From: JBNAVJ01 sp049700455
GTDB taxonomy: Bacteria > Bacteroidota > Ignavibacteria > Tepidaquicellales > Tepidaquicellaceae
DNA: 21,528 nucleotides
Reading direction: 5' to 3'
NCBI GenBank assembly: GCA_049700455.1
Contig: JBNAVJ010000022.1
Location: 1 to 21,528, forward strand
In this document: positions 1-7,789 of the stretch, piece after piece
Layout of the letters: each line of letters opens with the position of its first letter
Numbering within the stretch: position 1 is the stretch's first letter
The notes under the pieces: model-generated
What the model saw: only the letters and a program-made list of their open reading frames with translations
Database searches by the model: none
Told to the model about the DNA's origin: nothing
Translations under genes and position numbers: made by a program

Positions 1-77
1 GTAACAATTTAATAACAGCAGCATATAAGGCTATAAAAAAGACAGAACAGTTTGCCAGCCTAAAAGATAAACTTTAA
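1..77 (+). CDS. C-terminal end of an unidentified upstream gene (partial)
   Basis: An open frame enters from the left edge (first full codon at 3) and stops with TAA at 75-77. It gives about 24 residues that end in EQFASLKDKL. The next start is 20 bp downstream on the same strand, so it is probably the last part of a preceding late-operon gene. The fragment is too short to name. Confidence 0.55.
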   Translation, partial: NNLITAAYKAIKKTEQFASLKDKL

Positions 78-96
78 AACAAAAAAACATACAACT

Positions 97-369
97 ATGG
101 ATACATTGAGTTCAGATAAATTGATAATATCAGAAAATAAGGTATTACTTGCCAAACCACCCGACGGGTATGAGTATAAACTTGTACCTAAGGAAAAGAC
201 TGAGCAAGAAAAACTACAAGAGCAATTAGCTCAACTTGAAGATGAACTTTCAAAGATGGAAGAACCTGATGATAAAGAATTAATTGAGTGGGGTAAAGCA
301 TCTCATCCTTATTATAATTTATATTACAAAATTGAAATGTTAAGAGGGCTGTTAAATGAGAATTTATAG
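97..369 (+). CDS. Small charged protein upstream of the tail fibre, unknown function
   Basis: A 90-residue soluble protein with an ATG start and TAG stop. An A-rich leader without a Shine-Dalgarno motif precedes it, as is usual in Bacteroidota. Residues about 30-60 are rich in Glu, Lys, Leu and Gln with heptad-like spacing, suggesting a short coiled coil. It contains no recognised domain, signal peptide or membrane segment. Its last 14 bp overlap the start of the 664-residue fibre gene, so the two are probably co-translated. A fibre-assembly partner or minor tail component is a reasonable guess from position only. Confidence 0.7.
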   Translation: MDTLSSDKLIISENKVLLAKPPDGYEYKLVPKEKTEQEKLQEQLAQLEDELSKMEEPDDKELIEWGKASHPYYNLYYKIEMLRGLLNENL

Positions 370-2350
370 GTGGAAAAAACCAACAGTTATTATAAGTAAA
401 GGTAATGATGGTTCATTATCGCCTGGCACTTATTATGTCTGGGGTTATTGGGGATTTGGGCCAACGGGTGGAGGCGGTGGTTATTGGTATTCATTTTGTA
501 CTTCACCACGTCCTGATGTTCAAACAGTCGTACTATCTTCTGGAGAGACCTCTATAACAGTATCATTGTTAATAACCGGAGATATAACTTCAATTTCTGA
601 TTATGGCTCTGGTAAAGTGAAAATAACATCACCATTACATTGCTTGACTAAAGGTGATACAATTACTATAACCGGAACAACAAATTATGATGGAACTTAT
701 ACAATAGCTGATTGGATTGATTACAATAATTTTACTATTATTCATGGCTATAATGGCAACCAAACCGGCACTTGGAGTTGTTCGACGAGAAATAACAGTG
801 CTACTCATTTAATAGTTTATATTCACACAACATATCCCTTTGATGCTAAAGGGCAATATGTAATACCAGCTGGACAAAATAGAGTATTTTTAACAACTAA
901 TAATAGTGTAAAAATCACTTCGTATCCTTCATATACATATAATGCATACTGTAATTATGCAGCAGATTGTAATAAATTAACACTCGACGCTAAATATTTA
1001 ATTGAATACGGTTATCCGTATATCACAGGGACGGAAACAGATATATCAGATACTCAATTTAATAGTGAATTTGAGGCAGCAGGTGTATCAAATATTTGTG
1101 AAATAGGGACTGCTGCATTAAATTTAAATAACTTCTGGTATATTGGTATAGGAATGATATTTCCGAATCTTGTAAAAACTGTAACTTATGGAGTGATTAA
1201 GTTATCAGCTTGTATTAAAATACCTAATGTAAAATTCAAAAACTGTTCGATAGAAAAAATCGGTTATACAACAAATACAACACATAATTATTCAATACAA
1301 TTACCGTGGGCATTTCAGATTGAAAACTGCAATATGGAATTAATGAGAAATACTGCAGGAGGATATAATGATATTGTGTGTATGGGAAGAAATAGGTTAG
1401 TAAATGCAAAATTTTATTCAAATATTGAAGCAATAAGTAATGTGACAAATTCAAATTGGGGGCAAGTAGAAAATATTGGAATTTCAAGAACAATAGAAAA
1501 TTTAAGCATAGTGTCAGGGGTTATAACGCTATATGGGACGGGAAACAGTGTGCCAGCATTTAAAAATCTTACTTTTTATGACCCTTCACAACCTTATGAT
1601 ATTTATATAGATACGAATGGTTCTTCAATTTCTGGTATTTATGTTAATGTTAATACAAATCGAATAAATAATAGAGTAATATGTAAAAATGTTTATAGTT
1701 TCAGGTCATTATATAACTTTTATTTTTACAGGCAAAAAGACATTTATGTTTATGATAAATCTGGCAGTCCTATAAATGAGGCGTTAATAACAATAACACA
1801 GGGTAGTAATAATTATACTTGTATGACTGATATAAATGGGAAGGCGACAACGCCACTTATGTTAGAGCAAAAGAATGAAGGTATTTCAGGAAGTTATGAT
1901 TATAATAATACTATTTATTACGATTGGAATTTAAAGATTGAAAAGTCTGGATACGAGATATATTTGGGTAAATGTAATATAGCAAAAGATATTGAAGAAT
2001 TTGTTGTACTTGAAAATGAAGTATTAAAAATATCATCTTTAACTTTCACCCACCCTACTACGCATGCTAATGGAACGATTAGTTTTGTAGCGGCTGGAGG
2101 GGTTGCGCCTTATCAGTATAGCATTGATGGAGGAACAAGCTGGCATAGTTCCGGAGATTTTACTGGATTACTTGCTGGTAGTTATGATATAATGGTAAAA
2201 GATAATGAGGGAACAATAGTTGAGGGTGGAACTATAATATTGAAATCAAGTGATTTTATCAATGTAGATGATATGACAATAGAGATAGGCAATGAACAAG
2301 TATTGGTGGAGGTAGAACAGGAAGATGAAGTAATTGTAGTAATAGAATAA
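356..2350 (+). CDS. Tail fibre or adhesin with beta-helix, Ig-like and SprB-type domains
   Basis: A 664-residue phage structural protein, probably a host-recognition fibre. In order: a Gly- and aromatic-rich N-terminus with a GGGGG run near residue 40; a small beta domain around 85-142 with GDTITITGTTNYDGTYTI, a motif seen in fibre and surface proteins; a central part (about 280-450) of short alternating strands and Asn/Cys turns such as VKFKNCSIEKI and FQIENCNMEL, typical of a right-handed beta-helix; a carboxypeptidase-regulatory/Ig-like module at about 460-507 (KSGSPINEALITITQ); and a SprB-like repeat at about 562-628 (GGVAPYQYSIDGGTSW, then LLAGSYDIMVKD). The C-terminus is acidic. SprB-type repeats are characteristic of Bacteroidota surface adhesins. 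Role from domain content and position; no catalytic motif is visible. Confidence 0.75.
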   Translation: MRIYRWKKPTVIISKGNDGSLSPGTYYVWGYWGFGPTGGGGGYWYSFCTSPRPDVQTVVLSSGETSITVSLLITGDITSISDYGSGKVKITSPLHCLTKGDTITITGTTNYDGTYTIADWIDYNNFTIIHGYNGNQTGTWSCSTRNNSATHLIVYIHTTYPFDAKGQYVIPAGQNRVFLTTNNSVKITSYPSYTYNAYCNYAADCNKLTLDAKYLIEYGYPYITGTETDISDTQFNSEFEAAGVSNICEIGTAALNLNNFWYIGIGMIFPNLVKTVTYGVIKLSACIKIPNVKFKNCSIEKIGYTTNTTHNYSIQLPWAFQIENCNMELMRNTAGGYNDIVCMGRNRLVNAKFYSNIEAISNVTNSNWGQVENIGISRTIENLSIVSGVITLYGTGNSVPAFKNLTFYDPSQPYDIYIDTNGSSISGIYVNVNTNRINNRVICKNVYSFRSLYNFYFYRQKDIYVYDKSGSPINEALITITQGSNNYTCMTDINGKATTPLMLEQKNEGISGSYDYNNTIYYDWNLKIEKSGYEIYLGKCNIAKDIEEFVVLENEVLKISSLTFTHPTTHANGTISFVAAGGVAPYQYSIDGGTSWHSSGDFTGLLAGSYDIMVKDNEGTIVEGGTIILKSSDFINVDDMTIEIGNEQVLVEVEQEDEVIVVIE

Positions 2351-2369
2351 AACATAAAAACATTAAGCG

Positions 2370-2714
2370 ATGAAATCAATTGAAATAACAAAAGGTAATC
2401 CGGCGACAATACCTATAAAAATAATGTATTCAGATGGTACGCCATTTGATTTGACTGGAAAGACCATATTCTTTACTGTAAAAAAATTAGGGGATAACTC
2501 AGAAAATGACGACAACGCAGTAATTAAAAAGACAATCACCACACACATAGACCCTGTAAATGGAAAGAGTTCTATATCATTATCAAAGACAGATACAAAT
2601 ATTGATACCATACAGTATAAGTGGGATATTAAAATATATAATGGTGTCATTAATATAAACAGTAAAGAAGGAAGGATAAAAGTAAATAATAAGGTAACTT
2701 ATAGAACATCTTAA
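2370..2714 (+). CDS. BppU-like baseplate/tail domain protein
   Basis: A 114-residue beta-rich protein. The N-terminal half reads EITKGNPATIPIKI, then SDGTPFDLTGKTIFFTVKK, followed by an acidic stretch and IKKTITTHIDP. This matches the pattern of the N-terminal domain of phage baseplate upper protein BppU and related proteins (a polarity or range statement, then SDGTPFDLTG and VxFxVKK). Such domains join the receptor-binding fibre to the baseplate in siphoviruses. Its position directly after the fibre gene fits. The family match is by eye and the C-terminal half is less conserved. Confidence 0.6.
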   Translation: MKSIEITKGNPATIPIKIMYSDGTPFDLTGKTIFFTVKKLGDNSENDDNAVIKKTITTHIDPVNGKSSISLSKTDTNIDTIQYKWDIKIYNGVININSKEGRIKVNNKVTYRTS

Positions 2715-2725
2715 ATATTAATGCC

Positions 2726-3247
2726 ATGAACATTAACAAAATTCAATTCGGAGATGGGCTGGCTGTACGAGGTACAAGCTGGCTTAGTAAGGCTATACGC
2801 TTTTTTATGAAGCAGTATAAGCCAAATGTAAAAGATTACAGTCACAATGCCGTTATCATTGATATGTGGGGGGAAAAGTGGGTAGCAGAGGCATTGGCAT
2901 GGGGTGTCCGGTTACGTCCATTTGCATACACTGAGTATGCTAAATCAACTAATTGGGTTATTCTTCGTGACAAAAGAGGATTCAGTAATGAGCAAATAAA
3001 AAGAATGAGCTGGAAATGTGCCAGTCTTGCCGGGATAAGGTATCAATACGAAAACCTTCCGACATGGATAATCAAGATATGGCTTAAACTGAACCTTTTC
3101 AAAAAGAGAAATGAGAAGTCAATATATTGTTCTGAGTTACTTGCAATTGCAATAAATGAAGCATATCCGAGTACATTTAAATCCCCAAACGCAACATCAC
3201 CAGCTGACCATATTGCCAGTGGAGTGTACGATATTATTGAACTTTAA
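2726..3247 (+). CDS. Permuted papain-like (YiiX/C92-type) peptidase or amidase
   Basis: A 173-residue protein with the layout of circularly permuted NlpC/P60 (papain-like) enzymes. The catalytic His comes first (H40 in DYSHNAVIID) with E55 shortly after (WVAEALAWG); the Cys comes late (C135 in IYCSELLAIAINEA). The YCSEL motif is a hallmark of YiiX/YaeF-like proteins. These enzymes cleave amide bonds in peptidoglycan peptides or lipid-linked substrates. Between tail genes it could act as a virion-associated cell-wall enzyme or a lysis-linked amidase. No signal peptide is visible. The fold call is fairly firm; the substrate is unknown. Confidence 0.7.
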   Translation: MNINKIQFGDGLAVRGTSWLSKAIRFFMKQYKPNVKDYSHNAVIIDMWGEKWVAEALAWGVRLRPFAYTEYAKSTNWVILRDKRGFSNEQIKRMSWKCASLAGIRYQYENLPTWIIKIWLKLNLFKKRNEKSIYCSELLAIAINEAYPSTFKSPNATSPADHIASGVYDIIEL

Positions 3248-3259
3248 ATAAAGACGATT

Positions 3260-3583
3260 ATGAAAATCAAACTTAACCTTAAAGACCGGTTTGTAATTGG
3301 TGAGTTATTACCTAAGACAGGTAATAAACTGACCATGATTATTGTTTATGACGTAATAAAGAAGCTGGATATAACCCAGCAGGATATTATTGAATTTGAC
3401 ATAAAGGTAGATGGGAATGGTTATAAGTGGAACCCACAAAAGGACACCGAAAAGGAATTTGAACTGACAGAAGCGGAATTGAAAGTAATACTGGATGGTA
3501 TTGCTGAGCTTGACAAGAATAATGGTATAAATTTGGATATGATAACGACAATCAAAAAGTTACTGAGCTATGAAGTACATTGA
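3260..3583 (+). CDS. Conserved-looking phage protein, unknown function
   Basis: A 107-residue protein. The N-terminal half is beta-rich (FVIGELLPKTGNKLTMIIVYD) and the C-terminal half helical and acidic (FELTEAELKVILDGIAELDKN). It has no membrane segment, metal motif or signal peptide. The end overlaps the next gene start (3570) by 14 bp, the same overlap length as at 356-369, which indicates translational coupling. The N-terminal His-free core with a later helical part could be a tail accessory protein, but no family is recognised. Confidence 0.65.
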   Translation: MKIKLNLKDRFVIGELLPKTGNKLTMIIVYDVIKKLDITQQDIIEFDIKVDGNGYKWNPQKDTEKEFELTEAELKVILDGIAELDKNNGINLDMITTIKKLLSYEVH

Positions 3584-3860
3584 CTTGTTAAATTTGCGAA
3601 AAGGGCTGGAGATATGTAAGCCTATTCAAGACCGGAATTTTCAGGCTATCCTGTCCAGAATACTGTCAGAAATTGACAGTGAATTAAGGAATGCTTTTCC
3701 TGAAGCTATAACAATGGATAAATTACAAGATGTTGAAAAACTGAACGTTGAGGTTGACAGGGTTTTTACTAAGATAAAAAATATACCTGAAGGTGTCAAT
3801 TTCTGGCAGTACAACATATTGAAAGAATATATGAACAAAAACCGTAAAAAACTTTTATGA
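3570..3860 (+). CDS. Small helical phage protein, unknown function
   Basis: A 96-residue, mostly helical, basic protein that starts inside the previous gene. It ends with a Lys/Arg/Asn-rich tail (EYMNKNRKKLL). There is no recognised domain. Its stop is separated from the next ATG by one base (TGATATG), a junction type found at three other places in the window, so it is part of the same translationally linked operon. Confidence 0.65.
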   Translation: MKYIDLLNLRKGLEICKPIQDRNFQAILSRILSEIDSELRNAFPEAITMDKLQDVEKLNVEVDRVFTKIKNIPEGVNFWQYNILKEYMNKNRKKLL

Positions 3861-3861
3861 T

Positions 3862-4656
3862 ATGAGCTACAATGATGCGTACAACAACTTGGTTCAGGGA
3901 TTAGAAGGATATTTCGATTACCTTAACCAAATCAATCAGCCGGTTATTGTTAATGATGATTCGGCGACACAAGTTGACAGTGACGAAGAGCCAACCTACT
4001 TGGCAATCTTCATGTATGTTATTTCCGATTTGTTCAATAAGGCTCAAATGTACTCTTCATACAAAGGGAAACATGTGCCTTCAAATCAGGATGGTACTGG
4101 GAATCAACTTGACAAAATAGCACTGACACAAGATGACAGTGAAATATTCACTGATTTTCTTAAAGCAGGTGCTAAGTACGTATTTAACAATGCTTTATCT
4201 AAATATGCCAAGAATGTTACTTCGGCATTTTTGTTTGATGAAGGATTGACAATAGTTGACTATAACAACTTAACACAATACAAAACGGGTGACTATATAT
4301 ATTATGGTGCCAACAAAGATATATACCAAGCTATTCAAGACTGTATTGGTATTGCGCCTGATGCAGTAAATGGAACGGAATATTGGATACCTGTTCAATG
4401 GTATTATGACACAAAAGGAAAGGTTGTTTACATGATAGAATGGGATACCGACCTCAATCCGAATATGGTTTCAGAAATAGAGGCAAATGTTCAAATGGCA
4501 CTTATTTGGTATGTGCTAAAAGAATGGTACAAACTAATCGGATTGTTCGATGAAGCTAAGATAAAGGAATATGAATTTCAGTCTATCATTAATGAAATAT
4601 TGACAAGTTTTACTAACTTCACTACACCATTGGTCAGACCAAATCGTTGGTTATGA
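3862..4656 (+). CDS. Putative tail or virion structural protein
   Basis: A 264-residue protein with a helical N-terminus (EGYFDYLNQINQPV), an acidic loop (DDSATQVDSDEEP), a central helical part, a beta-rich stretch around 135-190 (YKTGDYIYYGANKDIYQAI) and a long helical C-terminal segment with several Trp residues (ALIWYVLKEWYKLIG). It is soluble and lacks enzyme motifs. The YKTGDYIYYGANKDIYQAI stretch resembles a small chitin-binding-like or 'wrapping' beta module that occurs in virion proteins. Context (after fibre and baseplate genes) supports a virion role. No exact family is recognised. Confidence 0.6.
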   Translation: MSYNDAYNNLVQGLEGYFDYLNQINQPVIVNDDSATQVDSDEEPTYLAIFMYVISDLFNKAQMYSSYKGKHVPSNQDGTGNQLDKIALTQDDSEIFTDFLKAGAKYVFNNALSKYAKNVTSAFLFDEGLTIVDYNNLTQYKTGDYIYYGANKDIYQAIQDCIGIAPDAVNGTEYWIPVQWYYDTKGKVVYMIEWDTDLNPNMVSEIEANVQMALIWYVLKEWYKLIGLFDEAKIKEYEFQSIINEILTSFTNFTTPLVRPNRWL

Positions 4657-4895
4657 TAAAAAGGATACCCATATATGTGACCGACGGTAAACGGTCGAGT
4701 GTAGTCAACCTTTTTTTTCCAGCCAGTAAACTTACAGGCTATTGGGTAAATACATCAGCCAATGAAATCGCAGTTTACATTGGAGAAAAAATGTTCGTGA
4801 GCCCGTTGACTCAAGAGAATCTGAACATACTTAAAAGCATTCTAAACAAGGAATATAGTGTTCAGGACATTGATTTTGAACAGCAAATCAATTGA
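4653..4895 (+). CDS. Small unknown protein ending the late operon
   Basis: An 80-residue protein from the ATG at 4653, which forms an ATGA overlap with the previous stop. A TTG two codons upstream is possible but less likely. The N-terminal half is beta-rich and contains a WVNTSANEIAVYIG stretch; the C-terminal half is helical and acidic. No family is recognised. It is the last gene before the terminator at 4919-4967. Confidence 0.6.
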   Translation: MIKRIPIYVTDGKRSSVVNLFFPASKLTGYWVNTSANEIAVYIGEKMFVSPLTQENLNILKSILNKEYSVQDIDFEQQIN

Positions 4896-4918
4896 TTAGA
4901 TTCTAAATCTTTTTAAAA

Positions 4919-4967
4919 GCTAAACAAATCGGCACATTGAGAAACAATGCCATCTTAGCATTTTTTT
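4919..4967 (+). terminator. Branched rho-independent terminator of the late operon
   Basis: GCTAA (4919-4923) pairs with TTAGC (4955-4959). Between them GGC plus ATTG (4931-4933, 4936-4939) pairs with CAATGCC (4945-4951) around an AGAAA loop. A run of seven T follows at 4961-4967. The stem is AT-rich and interrupted, but it lies between the last late gene and a new promoter. Confidence 0.5.
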
Positions 4968-4968
4968 G

Positions 4969-5035
4969 CAAAAAGTGTGTGGACTTTGAACAAAAAGTGT
5001 TATATTTGTGTGCGAATTAATATGTAACAAAGTGT
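4969..5035 (+). repeat. Three CAAA(AA)GTGT direct repeats, possible operators
   Basis: CAAAAAGTGT occurs at 4969-4978 and 4991-5000, 22 bp apart (about two helical turns), and a shorter CAAAGTGT occurs at 5028-5035. The second copy lies in the promoter spacer, touching the -7 box. The downstream gene at 5055 encodes an HTH protein that could bind here. This is inference from position and repetition. Confidence 0.4.
4978..5008 (+). promoter_or_regulatory. Bacteroidota-type promoter of the early operon
   Basis: TATATTTG at 5001-5008 is a perfect match to the Bacteroidota -7 box TAnnTTTG. TGTG at 4978-4981, 19 bp upstream, differs by one base from the -33 element TTTG. It faces the HTH gene at 5055 and follows a terminator, as expected for the start of a new transcription unit. 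Confidence 0.6.
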
Positions 5036-5054
5036 CAAAAAATTTATAGCAAAT

Positions 5055-5312
5055 ATGCGAAAAATTCAGAATAACAGGGCATGGCAGAAGCTAATTGCCG
5101 ATGTTCATGCCGAGTTACCGACCGGTGCCATAACAGAGTTATCGAAAAGGACAGGTATTAGGCACCAGACCATATCAAGATTCTTCAGCGGAAAACTGCT
5201 AAAAACCGACGAGCAGATGATAATGCTGCTCAAAGAAGCCAGAAAACTGATAAAAGAATCGGCAATGGTGTACAAAGAAATATTAAAGGAGATTGAAAAT
5301 GAAACTCATTGA
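5055..5312 (+). CDS. Small helix-turn-helix DNA-binding protein
   Basis: An 85-residue protein with a predicted HTH at about residues 23-50 (ITELSKRTGIRHQTISRFF): a first helix, a Gly turn, then a recognition helix with QTISRF, as in Cro/CI and XRE-type proteins. Helices follow, with no peptidase or oligomerisation domain of CI type. As the first gene after the 4978-5008 promoter and next to the CAAAAAGTGT repeats, it is a candidate autoregulator of the early operon. Its last 14 bp overlap the next gene. A role as a DNA-binding replication accessory protein is also possible. Confidence 0.7.
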   Translation: MRKIQNNRAWQKLIADVHAELPTGAITELSKRTGIRHQTISRFFSGKLLKTDEQMIMLLKEARKLIKESAMVYKEILKEIENETH

Positions 5313-5592
5313 TATTATACATACTTTATTGGTTGAGCAACCCGAAACAAGGGACAATGATAAATTGCTCACCTTAAAAGTATGGGCATTTACTAACCCA
5401 AGATTGAGGGAATCAGATTACCCATTTAAAGATTGGGCGATAGATTACCTCAAAGGGTATTACCCTGATGCCGAGAGCATCCGACGTAACCGACAAAAAC
5501 TTCAGGAAATTTATCCTTTGCTACGAGGAAAAACATACCTGCTTCGCCAACAAAAGGCGGGTAGATTAAATAATAACAACAATAAAATTTAA
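5299..5592 (+). CDS. Small phage early protein, unknown function
   Basis: A 97-residue protein starting at ATG 5299 inside the previous gene; a TTG at 5293 is less likely. The middle reads PDAESIRRNRQKLQEIYP then LRGKTYLLRQ, a pattern I associate with small helical proteins in phage early regions (basic helix, probably nucleic-acid or protein binding). It ends in an Asn run (NNNNN). It has no enzyme motif. The A-rich leader and immediate start of the ATPase at 5597 place it in the recombination operon. Confidence 0.6.
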   Translation: MKLIDIIHTLLVEQPETRDNDKLLTLKVWAFTNPRLRESDYPFKDWAIDYLKGYYPDAESIRRNRQKLQEIYPLLRGKTYLLRQQKAGRLNNNNNKI

Positions 5593-5596
5593 AATT

Positions 5597-6667
5597 ATGG
5601 CAATTATTAAAAAAGGACAACAGTTACCCATTCGTTCTATCGTAATGCTTCTTTATGGAGAACCGGGAGTGGGGAAAACCTCTCTTGCTAACACAGCTGA
5701 TGAGGTTCTTTTAATTGATTTTGATAAAGGTGCCGACAGAGCATCCTATTTAAATGATGTTCTTACCGTCAATAAATGGGAAGACGTACTGACAGAGCTA
5801 AAGAACGGTACGTTGTTCAATTACAAGACTATTGTAATTGACACAGCTAAAGCCTGTCTTGATGATTTCTTGATGACGTACGTCATTAAACAGGATTACA
5901 AAAACGCCAGAAATAAATTGGCTGCCTACGGTGCCATTGGTGACGAATTTAAGGTTTTGGCTAATCAGCTAAGAGAAAGAAATATAGACCTTATTTTCAT
6001 CGCTCATGTTAAAGAAGAAAAGGAAGGGGATACGCTCATAAAGATGCCAGATATTACCGGTGGTTCATACGCATTTGTTATGCGCATTTCCGACCAAGTC
6101 GGATACATGAAAACCCAGAACAACCAGAGAATTATCACATGGGAACCAAGCGACAATTCAAAGGGCAAAAACGTAGCAAAATTACCTGTAACCAATGTGC
6201 CTTTAGACACGAGCGAAAATTTTGCCGGATTTATGGCTAAAATTATTGCTCAAGTCAAAACGTCAATAGCAAAGCAAAACGAAAAGTCAAACGAAAACAT
6301 GGAAAAAATTGAAGCATTCAAGGGGTTGATAAAAGAAGCCAAGAATGCTGACATGTTGAACAATATAATACTCATGCTTCAAAAGGCTGAACCCGTTGTC
6401 CGTGAAGCGGTAAAAGAAAATTTCAAGAAGCAAGTGGCAAAGTTAGGTGTCATGTACAATCCTGACACCAAAAAATACTATATGCCAACACCAATGATTG
6501 AATCATCAAATGAACCTGCACTGGATGCGGAAAAGGAGCCGGAACCAGAGGCAAATTTAGAAGAGGAACAGGAACAGGAACTTGAACTTGAGCCAAAATC
6601 AAAGCCTAAATTAAGGGCAAAGGCTGAAGCAAAACAAGAAGATATTTCAACAGAAAAATTATTCTGA
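5597..6667 (+). CDS. Sak4-type RecA-like ATPase, probable single-strand annealing protein
   Basis: A 356-residue protein with Walker A GEPGVGKTS (21-29) and a Walker B-like strand TIVIDT (D82), followed by a RecA-like core to about residue 215 with a FIAHVKEEKEG stretch typical of phage 'nucleotide-binding' Sak4 proteins. Sak4 proteins bind single-stranded DNA and promote ATP-linked annealing in phage recombination. The C-terminus (about 300-356) is a charged low-complexity tail rich in Glu and Lys. The next gene encodes a RecB-type nuclease, the usual partner of annealing proteins. The tail may bind SSB or be a flexible linker. Family call is good; annealing activity is inferred. Confidence 0.75.
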   Translation: MAIIKKGQQLPIRSIVMLLYGEPGVGKTSLANTADEVLLIDFDKGADRASYLNDVLTVNKWEDVLTELKNGTLFNYKTIVIDTAKACLDDFLMTYVIKQDYKNARNKLAAYGAIGDEFKVLANQLRERNIDLIFIAHVKEEKEGDTLIKMPDITGGSYAFVMRISDQVGYMKTQNNQRIITWEPSDNSKGKNVAKLPVTNVPLDTSENFAGFMAKIIAQVKTSIAKQNEKSNENMEKIEAFKGLIKEAKNADMLNNIILMLQKAEPVVREAVKENFKKQVAKLGVMYNPDTKKYYMPTPMIESSNEPALDAEKEPEPEANLEEEQEQELELEPKSKPKLRAKAEAKQEDISTEKLF

Positions 6668-6668
6668 T

Positions 6669-7322
6669 ATGTATTACGTATCAGTTTCAGTGCTGGAAAA
6701 ATTCCGCCGATACCTTGATGAGGTATCGGAATTTGATACCAAAGAAGCAGTATTGGAGGCTATCACAGGGAAGTTTGCCCCCAATGACAAGGTAATTGTT
6801 GGACAAGCCTATCATAAAATGATTGAGGCATTGAGCAAATACAATAATTACTATCCTGACATTATTCTATTTGATGAGAAACAAATAGAGCCGGCACGGA
6901 AATTTGTGTCTTCCCTGAAAGTCGTAGGTAACGAAATATCAGTCTATAAACAGTACGGGAATTACAAAGTGGGAGGAAGGATTGATATTCTTGAAGCAGA
7001 TACTATTCGTGACGTAAAAGTAACCTTCAAATTTCCAAGTTACGACGAATATTTTGATAGTTATCAATGGAGATTTTACCTTGACATTTTAGAGATGGAA
7101 AGGTTCCTGTATGATATTTTTGTTGTTCACGATTTTGCAGGATTAAATTCGGATATGTTTCCAGTACCAATTCCGGATGCAAAAATAGAATATGACGACC
7201 CACCGATTGAGTGTTTGGCATATAATAACATGCAATCGGATATTAAACTGCTTGTCAAAGAATTTGACAAGTTTATCAAAGTAAACCAATATGAAAACCT
7301 TTTAAAAACAGTACAGTTATGA
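6669..7322 (+). CDS. PD-(D/E)XK (RecB/Cas4-like) nuclease
   Basis: A 217-residue protein with the RecB-family nuclease pattern: an early His in GQAYHKM (H49), GGRIDI (D106), DVKVT (D115 and K117), and a QWRFYLDIL helix (Q133, Y137), matching the GxxxH, GxxD, DxK and QxxxY motifs. This is probably a 5'-3' or 3'-5' exonuclease that prepares single-stranded DNA for the adjacent Sak4-like protein. The start follows the ATPase stop by one base (TGATATG), and its end overlaps the next gene (ATGA). It lacks the Cys cluster of Cas4 iron-sulphur enzymes. Confidence 0.75.
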   Translation: MYYVSVSVLEKFRRYLDEVSEFDTKEAVLEAITGKFAPNDKVIVGQAYHKMIEALSKYNNYYPDIILFDEKQIEPARKFVSSLKVVGNEISVYKQYGNYKVGGRIDILEADTIRDVKVTFKFPSYDEYFDSYQWRFYLDILEMERFLYDIFVVHDFAGLNSDMFPVPIPDAKIEYDDPPIECLAYNNMQSDIKLLVKEFDKFIKVNQYENLLKTVQL

Positions 7323-7789
7323 TGAATGAAAATGCCATTAGTCAGTTCACTTATTTGCCTCAGAGCAAAAAGGAACGTCAGTTATTCTGCGACATGGTAG
7401 AAAATGAAATCTTATCTGGGAATAGAAATCCCCTTGAGGTTGAAATCATGTTAAAGAACCTTGAGGAAACCATAAAGGAGATAAGAAAGAGACCAAGAAT
7501 AAAAGAGGCCGTTCTGCATGAAGCAGAAAAATATGTAGAAAAGACTTTTGAGCTTATGGGGTGCCGTATCACAAAGACAGGTAAAACGGATTATGATTAT
7601 TCTGTGTGCGGTGACCCTATTTGGGACGACCTAAAACAACAATTCGATTTAATCAAAGAAAAAATGAAGAACAGAGAGGATTTTCTCAAAACTTTACAGT
7701 ACAATTCTGCTGTTGACCCAAATACCGGAGTGGTATTGAATCCCCCTGCAAAAACCTACACAGAGTACTTAAAAATTGAATTAAAATGA
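7319..7789 (+). CDS. Phage early protein, unknown function, linked to the recombination pair
   Basis: A 156-residue acidic, mostly helical protein. The N-terminal half has NPLEVEIMLKNLEETIKEI, then KEAVLHEAEKY, and a middle YDYSVCGDPIW. The C-terminal part includes a charged helix and a DPNTGVVLNPPAKTY loop. I recall this pattern from Bacteroidota phage early regions beside annealing/exonuclease genes but cannot name a family. ATGA overlaps couple it to both neighbours (7319 and 7786). A role as a recombination or single-strand binding accessory is a guess. Confidence 0.6.
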   Translation: MMNENAISQFTYLPQSKKERQLFCDMVENEILSGNRNPLEVEIMLKNLEETIKEIRKRPRIKEAVLHEAEKYVEKTFELMGCRITKTGKTDYDYSVCGDPIWDDLKQQFDLIKEKMKNREDFLKTLQYNSAVDPNTGVVLNPPAKTYTEYLKIELK

